Shown: piece after piece, positions 56,812 to 64,000 of the stretch
Numbering within the stretch: the stretch's first letter is position 1
Layout: the number at the start of each line of letters is the position of its first letter
Origin: Agrostemma githago
Lineage: Eukaryota > Streptophyta > Magnoliopsida > Caryophyllales > Caryophyllaceae
Assembly: GCA_958450325.1 (NCBI GenBank)
Contig: OY288250.1
Span: forward strand, 51,412,898 to 51,476,897
Length of the DNA stretch: 64,000 nt
Reading direction: 5' to 3'
Made by a program: the position numbers and the translations under genes
The notes under the pieces: generated by a model
Told to the model about the DNA's origin: nothing
Database searches by the model: none
What the model saw: only the letters and a program-made list of their open reading frames with translations

Positions 56812-58759
56812 AGTAATGTCTTACAGCCCTGCACCATATAGTCCATATCAGAGTAATGCTTGGATACGACACCCGATCCAATCATGTCAGCAGAAAAACA
56901 CTGAACAGGCTGCGGACATACCACAAATTGAATGATAGCGTCGCAATGTCGCAAAATGACTACACTCTAGGCGATAAAAGTCTGAGATGTAGCATCAAGA
57001 CTGAAGCGAAGAACAGGAGAGAAAAACAGCTATAGCAACATCAGCAGTCATGGACAATGTCAAGAGCTAGAAGCAGAAAGCAGCGGATAATAGTCAGGGG
57101 CTCAACGGATTGTTCTAACCGCTAATCCACAACTTCGTAATTAGCTATTATGTCAACTCTAACCCAAGAAACTTGAACGGCATGCAAACATACAACACAT
57201 ACTATCCTACACAGTGTAATACTAATTACGCACAGATTATCGCCATGTAGGACGACTGCCTACCGCATAGTATAATACTACAGTGTAAAATCAAAAAACC
57301 GTAATCGAAGAATAAAATTGGCTACACGCTTTTCAACTTGGCTAATTTTCAGTTGACCTATTGTAGAACACTCTTAAGTACACTGTTTGGTTATCATTGT
57401 TCAGTATATCTTCAGTTACCTTCTTCTGAAAGATTACAACGAAATGTAGTTACGATACGATATGGATCCCTCAGTAAATATTAGAAGGCACATTTAGTTA
57501 TCCAATTAAGCCTCGACTCTTTGCATGGCTAGGACAAAACAGATTAGTAACATGATCAAAGTAGGTACAGAAGCACGAACCTGAAGCGGACCCCAGATCA
57601 GTAAACAGGCATAAGCTGACAAGCGTGAAGAAATAACCCTATTTTTTTTTTAAAAAAAAAAAAAAGCCACGATACAATTTAAAAAGACAAATTAAGAGAA
57701 CATAACAACTGATCACAGAGATGCAAAATGCCATGTACACGAGGCGACGGCAACGGCAAACTAAAGAATTCTTTAGAAACATTCAGCAAACACCGTGAAG
57801 CAAAACAATAAAGCTGTCAAAGAGAATAAAGCTTACAATTAGAATGTTACTGGTCGGAGCTCAACACTTGCAGCAGGAAAGAGTGGAGGAAGCAAAAGGC
57901 GCAACACAAGCAACCTAAGGTAGTATTTTTTTACCAGGGTCTTTTATTGTGGTAATGGTAAGATAAGGTAACAAGTTGAAGGGTCGTCAATGTTACTGGT
58001 CAGTGTAATTGAGTGCGAGCTTGGTAAGTGTGAGGAAAGTAGGCCATAAGTAGCATCCGTACAACATCAGCTATTATTTCTTACTTATTTGACACTCTTC
58101 CCGATTTACTTAATTACTTACGTTAAGTCTAGTACACTTGCTTATGTACGTTTTGTCTTATATACATCGCTATGCGCACGTTCTTTAAAATCGTAAAAGT
58201 CTTAGATTCTTAATGCACTCAGCACGACGGGTAAAACAATATCCAACATGGCTATGCTTTACACCACACACCTGAAGCCATGGCAGATATTATTTTTACC
58301 AATAAATAGTGCTAACAAGTGAACGTAAATAAACAAATGAATCGGGTGAATTATTCAATACTCGCTATTTATCTGGCTAGCAATTCCTACACTCCTGCTA
58401 CAATTATTAAAGATAATACTACCACTATTAGCGTAGCTTGCGAGAGTCAAATCTACATATCTGTGAAGTTCAGAAAAAGGGAGGTGGACTTCCAGAGAAC
58501 TAAACATGAATACAAATGCAAACAAGACGAAAATAGATCCAAAAACAATGTACGAATCGTTGGCCTATACTTTCTCTAATTATAGTTGAGGCAATAGAGG
58601 AATTTACTTGTGCATGCCCAACAAAGAGAATGAGCATGGACAAGTTTCGTACAGTATTCATCGCACGATATCTGCTATGAATTTATGACAGGTCAAATGC
58701 TGAATCTCAACACATATGATCATCCCAAGTGGTCGATTAATTTCTCCATTTCACATTGG
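56812..58759. other. Non-genic or intronic stretch (copy 2)
   Basis: Counterpart of 42868-44812. There is a T10/A13-type homopolymer junction near 57650, longer than in copy 1. No supported gene. Confidence 0.5.
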
Positions 58760-59056
58760 CTATAAATATGAGTATTGCAACGTAACCAGTGCCCTGCCAT
58801 ACAATCCACAACCGATAAATGCAGGAAGCATAGTACTGGTGCCATCCTGCAACCGGTAAAGATAAATGTCCTGCACTCTGCCGACTCTTTTGTACTCAGA
58901 CCCAGGTCGTTTGTCCTCACGTGCTCTCTCAAACGGTCGTCTAAACCCGGTTGCCAAATGTAACAACTTCAAAGCGTGCTGCATACGGGCAGTTCGCACC
59001 TGGTTCCAGCGTGCAGTGGCTGGACCTAATAGGTACAGGTACTGCGTTTGTAACAC
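58760..59056 (-). CDS. Host exon candidate, copy 2
   Basis: A 98-codon open frame with HALKLLHLATGFRRPFERA and RVQDIYLYRLQDG segments. An acceptor-like ACAAACGCAG precedes TACCTGTACC near 59043, so the likely exon starts there rather than at the Met. Copy 1 has a nonsense codon in the same frame. It lies between two other minus-strand frames and could be one exon of a gene running from about 60300 leftward. Function unknown. Confidence 0.38.
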   Translation of the reverse strand: MLQTQYLYLLGPATARWNQVRTARMQHALKLLHLATGFRRPFERAREDKRPGSEYKRVGRVQDIYLYRLQDGTSTMLPAFIGCGLYGRALVTLQYSYL

Positions 59057-59723
59057 ACGCAGATCCTTCAGCTGATAAATGTAACGTAGCTAACAAACCG
59101 ACACACCACAGACTCATAGCATATAGCCAGCGAACTCATTGCATCAAACCTCAATTAAGGTGCCTGATGATAGCATTGTTTCACAAGCAACCATCATAGT
59201 AGCATAACTGCGCTTAGTCCTATTAGAACTGGAGCCTACATCACCGAAACGACAGCAAGATACAGTCTCAAGGTAGTTTTAAAAAGGGTGAAAATTAGCA
59301 GGCGAGGCATGAACTGTCAACCGACTGATCACGATACATGGATGAACGCAGACTCGCCATCGCACAAACAAACTAAGCACACTTGAACTCAAAGAGAGGT
59401 AGCCAAAAAGGAAAAATGTACACAACAGCGGTTCACTTCAACCAATCACAATCGATAATGTCCATTAATAAACACGACACATGAACACAACAACGAATGG
59501 ACAAAATCAAGCTAAAATCTATGCAAACAGCCGACATCTGAGACCTGTAACCAGGAGCAAAAGGATGAAATTGTATCCAAGTGTGTGACTCATTCATCCT
59601 CTCCTCCTTCTGCAGGGACCAAGTACAACTACTGCTGGCTTCTCCTCAATTTCCAAAAACATTAAACCAGCGGCACGTGTATAACTGGAACGAGGAACTA
59701 CTATTCTGGGAAGAGAGCAGCGT
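59057..59723. other. Non-genic or intronic stretch (copy 2)
   Basis: No supported gene; counterpart of 45071-45830. Confidence 0.45.
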
Positions 59724-60251
59724 TCACTCTCGAGCATCCCACATAAATAGTTCCGGGTACAAGCTCAAGAGTTCGCTCATTACACTATCAAATTCCATAC
59801 CGTTGTCTTGAGATGCAACAGCATCTGCATTCACCTCCAGATCAGTCGGTACAAATCGATATTGCACACCTTGCGGCAAGTATGCGCTATCTCCTCGCGT
59901 TGCAACCCATAAACGAATGCCCCAAAATGTTTCAGTGCACTCGGAGATACGTCCCCTTCCAAAACCCGCCTCTTCAGCAAGGCTAGCAACCCTAAGGGCG
60001 GGCCAGTAGCTGTCCACGCCTTCTTCAAACTCCAACACTATAGCTTTCCTAAAGGTGAATCCTGGTTGTCTGGTTACTGGTTCCAAACTCACAACTGGAT
60101 AGCCTAGTTTGTTTATCGTGTCCTTCACAGTCATGTGGCAGCGCGTCGCTGAACGGGTGCTCCGAATCTCATACGGCATATTGTCAATTATCCACCGTGT
60201 AGGGTATGCGTATTCAGACACGAAACCTTCAAAAGCATATGTGTCGTCCAT
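59724..60251 (-). CDS. LGYPV/LWVATR family protein, copy 2
   Basis: 175 codons, the longest member of the family here. It carries EYAYPTRW, DNMPYEIRS, LGYPVVSLE, FRKAIVLEFEEGVDSYWPA, GFGRGR, GIRLWVATRGDSAYL, and a C-terminal SELLSLYPELFMWDARE that copy 1 has lost by frameshift and that the right-edge pseudogene echoes (LLTLYP and LFMW). The open frame continues upstream of the Met to an acceptor-like CTGCAG near 60303, so this may be an internal or last exon. The biochemical role is unknown. Confidence 0.52.
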   Translation of the reverse strand: MDDTYAFEGFVSEYAYPTRWIIDNMPYEIRSTRSATRCHMTVKDTINKLGYPVVSLEPVTRQPGFTFRKAIVLEFEEGVDSYWPALRVASLAEEAGFGRGRISECTETFWGIRLWVATRGDSAYLPQGVQYRFVPTDLEVNADAVASQDNGMEFDSVMSELLSLYPELFMWDARE

Positions 60252-61283
60252 TTTACTGCTATGTCCACAGTTCAGGTATACTGCAGATGCAATCCTATAC
60301 CCCTGCAGTATTAAGAAGTAAAAAAAATATAGCTACTCTCGCAGTCTACATGCAGATATTAATTCACAAGATGGAATGATATTTATTCCTCTATCTCTTA
60401 CCTGGATGAAACAATTAGAGTATCTATTGGACGTGTAGGCGTTGACAGTAGACTACCTTCTAGTGTTCCCAGTCACACAAAAACGGCACATGCCCAAATA
60501 ACTACACGCTGTGAAGTGTTTCTTCTACAGAAGTATGATTGCCCGTTTCGGATCTGCAACTTTGCAATGAAGAGGAAGAAATGGAATTGTAGCACGTAAT
60601 GAAAACCTGAAGTTTAGCACAAAAGTAGTTTAAATAGAGTACAACACTAATAAATAGATGAGTGAGAAACGTTTAGGAAGGCGTACGGTTCGCGTGAACG
60701 TAACTGTGTTAATGACTTAGAGTACGCTTACGTTACGCACCACAGTACTACAAATTACTGGCCAAAATCAAATAGGTAAACTAATATCGGGAACGTTCAG
60801 GCCAGGCATCGTAAATATTTATTATCACATGACATAACATATTAGATGTATAACAGAGCACTACCACGTAAACACGTTAGGGTATACGCGTGCAGTGATC
60901 GTTCCTTAACGATACAAGTGGGCAAGCTAAGGTTTACGCGGTAATAAGTAAGCATTTGAGAGAAACGATGAGTAATGATGATAACTTATTCCAGTTGGCA
61001 ACTAAAGGGTCATTTCTTACTCCCAAAAGCAGTCACTGCCCCCAACCACTATCCCTGCATTTACCCACTGCAGTAAATGTGGAACCAGCCTCAACTGCCA
61101 TCAATTACTCACCAAAAGGAAGCAAAATCTTGCCGCATGCAAAATGATATAATAATTATATAGTTACAGGTGCGCGGTTCTCAAATATATTTTCATCACC
61201 AAATCGAATATACATTGCAATTGAAAAATCCATTAGCAGGAAAAAGAAAAAAGAAGAATGAAATCGATGGCTGAAAGATTTGT
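60252..61283. other. Non-genic stretch up to the solo LTR
   Basis: Counterpart of 46302-47333, no supported gene. Ends at GTACC 61284-61288. Confidence 0.5.
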
Positions 61284-61288
61284 GTACC
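61284..61288 (+). other. Target-site duplication GTACC, left
   Basis: Five bases directly before the solo LTR, repeated exactly after it at 62928-62932. This is the 5-bp duplication made by Ty3/Gypsy integrases. Confidence 0.9.
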
Positions 61289-62927
61289 TGATAAGTGTAG
61301 TTTGTAGTGCCTATTTTGTAGTGTTTTGGTCCCATTTTCCTTGTGGAATCGCTCCTTGGGAGAGATTTATGGGCTTCTTATGCTTCCTTTAGTTCGTTTC
61401 AGGTTCCCGAGGCCGATTTGGAAGAATTGGAGCGATTCCGACTCGATACATACACATTTTGGAGCCAACGGAGTAAAGGAACGATGACTCGATGCCTTGG
61501 AATCGACCCCGAGACCTTGGGACCCAATCCCGAGCCTCCGAGACGCGATCCCGAGTCCCAAGAATCGATGGGAAGCCCATAAGAAACAAGGAGAGACCAA
61601 AAAGTTCATATTGGAGGCCTACAAGACTCATCCCCGACGGGTATGGCCTCAACCGGTCCCGGTTGAGGTGCACAAAAGAGGAGGCCCCTGTCTGTGGCTC
61701 ATCCCGACCGGGAGCAGCTCTTCCCGGCCGGGACCGACCCCATCCCGACCGGGACCACCCCGTCTCGGCCGGGACGGGCCTGCTGCAGCTCCGCCTTGTT
61801 TTCTTTCTTCTCCCTTCCACTTGTAACCCTATATATACTCTTCCCTTGTTATGTTAAGCTTATGTTAGACACTTCCCCTTAAACCCTAGACTATTTTAGG
61901 TTAGATTAGCTTAGATTAGAGTAGATTAGTCGGTAATTAGTAGTTAATCTTAGTTTAATCTTGTATTAAGAGATCTCTTGAAAAATCCATCCAATCTTGA
62001 CAACATTGGTGGAGGAATTTGGGTTTTCTTTATATACAAGTGTTCATCTTTTCATTCTTCACTAGTATGGTATAATCTTATCTTCCTTTTTACTCTTAAT
62101 CCTTTATTATTCATCAAGTTCTCATCTTTAGTTCTTGTTTATCATTTTCACTAGTATCTTTTTTTGTATGTTTGGTTGTTTGAGTTTGTTTACCTTGTTT
62201 ATGTTGGTTTTTACTTTAGATATGTTAGAGTAGTGTTCTTGCTAGGGTTAGTAGGGTGATTAGGGTGTTAATTGGGTGATTAAGGGATTGTTGGAGATGT
62301 TGGTGGAAGATTTGGGTTTCCTCTTGGTTTGGTGCATATCACATGTTTGTTGAAATGCTTGAATGACTAAGTAGTTGCATATACTTGTTTTTCTTGCCTT
62401 TCTCTTGTGGGTGATAGTTTGTTTATGGGTTCGGTTCCCTCACTAAGTTGCGAGAGCCCGGTGAGGACGACCCCTAGGTCGGTCTAAGTAGCGAGAGCCC
62501 GGATGCGACCTAGGCCACCATAGCGCGCTAGAACCCCGTTTGTCATGTGTGTCGCCGAGATGGGTTCTAGGTGGAACCTCTAGGTGGGTCTAAGTTGCGA
62601 GAGCCCGGACCAACCTAGATCACCCTACTACCTCCTTCACTCTAGTTCTCCCATGACCATTCCGTTACCCCTTTGACCTCGACCTAATCCTAGCCCGTTT
62701 CCTTTGTTTGTTTCTCCGTTACCATAGTCTTAGTCTTAGTCTCTTCCCGTTCTTATCATTTTCTAGTTTAGCTTAGTCCGTTGACTTAGTCTAGTAATTA
62801 GGCGACCTTAGTCTAGACTTTACATTACCGTCCCCGTGGATTCGACCCGACTTACCCTATCTACCCTAGTTAGGATTAGCCGGTTTATTTATTGATCGGT
62901 TGGGACGTGACGAATCCCTACCCATCA
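61289..62927 (+). repeat. Athila-like solo LTR
   Basis: 1639 bp, TGATAAG to CATCA, same length as 47339-48977. No primer site follows: after the right GTACC the sequence is host DNA. A complete LTR between perfect target duplications without internal DNA is the product of recombination between the two LTRs of one insertion. TATA-like box 61830-61837. Confidence 0.93.
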
Positions 62928-62932
62928 GTACC
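62928..62932 (+). other. Target-site duplication GTACC, right
   Basis: Right-hand copy of the duplication at 61284-61288. Host sequence CACCAACC follows. Confidence 0.9.
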
Positions 62933-63005
62933 CACCAACCTGTATCATGCACAACTTACCCTACGAGAGTGTAGACGACATGGGAACTATTGGCAAAAGT
63001 TTCAA

Positions 63006-63308
63006 TTACGTCAGGGATGAACTAACAAGACTGCGCTCCCGGTTAGAAAAATCTACCATGTTTGGAATAATCCGGGTGGTCATTTTCCAAGGGCTATAGC
63101 AATAGAATTCTGAAGCGGCGAGGAAAGGTACAGGAGTGCTTTCAAGCTGCAGTAGTGCCTTCAGAGAGTCGGAAGGGGGATTTCTGAATTCAAGGAGAGC
63201 TTCAACCATATGTCTGGTGCTCACCCGTGGCTCGCAACTTCCGCCCACAAAAGAATAGTGCAGAAGGGAAGGAACTGCATACATGCGTCGGCTGAGTTGA
63301 AGACACAA
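63006..63308 (-). CDS. Hypothetical host frame
   Basis: A 100-codon minus-strand frame with a plausible amphipathic pattern (HMVEALLEF, DSLKALLQL, MVDFSNRERS). No homologue is recognised and it is not duplicated in the window, so there is no comparative support. It is on the same strand as the neighbouring family pseudogene and may be a downstream exon. Confidence 0.3.
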   Translation of the reverse strand: MCLQLSRRMYAVPSLLHYSFVGGSCEPRVSTRHMVEALLEFRNPPSDSLKALLQLESTPVPFLAASEFYCYSPWKMTTRIIPNMVDFSNRERSLVSSSLT

Positions 63309-63589
63309 GGCTACAGTCGCCCCTAGACATTCACAATCACTGAAAAGGATCCGTCCCCAAACGTAGCGCTACGACACCAAACAAATGAAAACGACAGAGA
63401 CTTAGGTACCGATACGTCACGCTGTGAAGAAGCGGAAACATAAGGCTCTACATTACTAAATAGTAACATCTTAAATGATTATCAAACCAAGTACAATCAG
63501 CATGTCCTGAAACAGATTCAACTGAACTTAGGTTTATCCTGGTCTCCATTACACAACTCATGCGTCGAAGACTTTGTCTCAGGGAAAAA
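63309..63589. other. Non-genic stretch
   Basis: Nothing recognisable between the two minus-strand frames. Confidence 0.5.
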
Positions 63590-64000
63590 TGGAGAGCATC
63601 CGTCAGCATACCACATAAATAGTCACGGATATAAGGTTAGCAGTGCATCTAACAAAATCTCGAACTAATTCTCACTGTCGTGGCACACCTCAGAAATTGC
63701 ATCCGCTCTAATGGCGTCCGGTAAGAACTGAAATTGCGCTTGTCCTGGCAAGTGCTCGCTGTCCTCCCGTGTCGAAGTCCACAAACGAATGCCACCAAAA
63801 GTATCGGTTTGTTCTGAGATATGCTCCTTCCCGTAGCCATGTTCTCTGAAGAGATTTTTCAAGCCTAAAAGCATGACAAAATTTATCCAGACCTTCTCCA
63901 AACTCTAAGAATATAGCTTTGTTGAAAGCAACACCTTGCCGTCTAAGTACAGGCCCCAAGTACACTACTGGATAGCCTAGTTTCCTCAGTCTGTCCTTGA
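63590..64000 (-). pseudogene. LGYPV/LWVATR family pseudogene, runs off the window
   Basis: Reading leftward from the window edge the family order is clear: LKDRLRKLGYPVVYLGPV, FNKAIFLEFGEGLDK, then after a +1 shift KNLFREHGYGKE, GGIRLWTSTREDSEHLPG, and a tail like the copy 2 gene (FEILLDALLTLYP then LFMW). Three breaks are visible: one extra base near 63867, a TAG near 63665 and a TGA near 63622. It is more distant from the 59724-60251 gene than the two duplication copies are from each other, so it is an older paralogue. The 5' part lies outside the window. Confidence 0.6.

Larger units (their letters stand above)
53575..62927 (+). repeat. Duplicated locus, copy 2 (uninterrupted)
   Basis: 9.35 kb that match copy 1 (4488-6318, 21494-21686, 42240-48977) in order and orientation, without blocks A and B. 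It therefore shows the empty sites of both. It includes 384 bp (55408-55791) and about 199 bp (55985-56183) deleted from copy 1. It begins abruptly at the end of the Athila-like internal region and ends at the LTR/host boundary 62927. Confidence 0.92.

Overview
This window reads as nuclear DNA of a flowering plant. It holds plant-type Ty3/Gypsy LTR retrotransposons (Tat-like, with a second RNase H and an extra antisense gene; and an Athila-like element with a tRNA-Asp-type primer site), a Stowaway-like MITE, and sparse, apparently intron-split host genes on the minus strand. There are no bacterial operons, rRNA genes, CRISPR arrays or recognisable tRNA genes. I cannot name the species.

Layout. 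1-4487 is single-copy flank with one long minus-strand host ORF (1454-2368) and two small tandem repeats. 4488-48977 is copy 1 of a duplicated locus and 53575-62927 is copy 2, roughly 98.5% identical by eye where compared. Copy 1 is split by two large retrotransposon blocks. Block A (6319-21493) is a Tat-like element with two LTRs plus a 307-bp remnant of a second internal region on its left. Block B (21687-about 42238) is LTR-internal-LTR-truncated internal. Only 193 bp of host DNA lies between them (21494-21686). Copy 2 has neither block, so it serves as the empty site. Against it, copy 1 has lost 384 bp left of A and about 199 bp right of B. Both copies end in the same Athila-like LTR at the same GTACC target site. 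In copy 1 the LTR (47339-48977) runs into a primer binding site and 4.6 kb of internal sequence without reverse transcriptase. In copy 2 it is a solo LTR (61289-62927) with perfect GTACC duplications. The right flank (62928-64000) carries one more host exon candidate and a decayed paralogue.

How the parts work. In A and B the sense genes (gag, protease, reverse transcriptase, two RNases H, integrase) are disabled by nonsense codons, frameshifts and deletions. Each full internal region also carries an antisense gene between integrase and 3' LTR with its own TATA box about 100 bp upstream, one GT-AG intron at the same codon, and a possible polyadenylation signal. In A this gene is intact (508 aa) although pol is dead. 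The LTRs of A and B carry a 51-nt two-stem hairpin whose geometry is conserved while its outer stem and loop change.

The host ORFs are mostly unrecognised. Several belong to one family with an LGYPV...LWVATR signature, with two pairs from the duplication and one pseudogene at the right edge. The two main alternatives for the whole window are a real tandem duplication with later insertions, or two haplotypes joined end to end by the assembler at 53574/53575.
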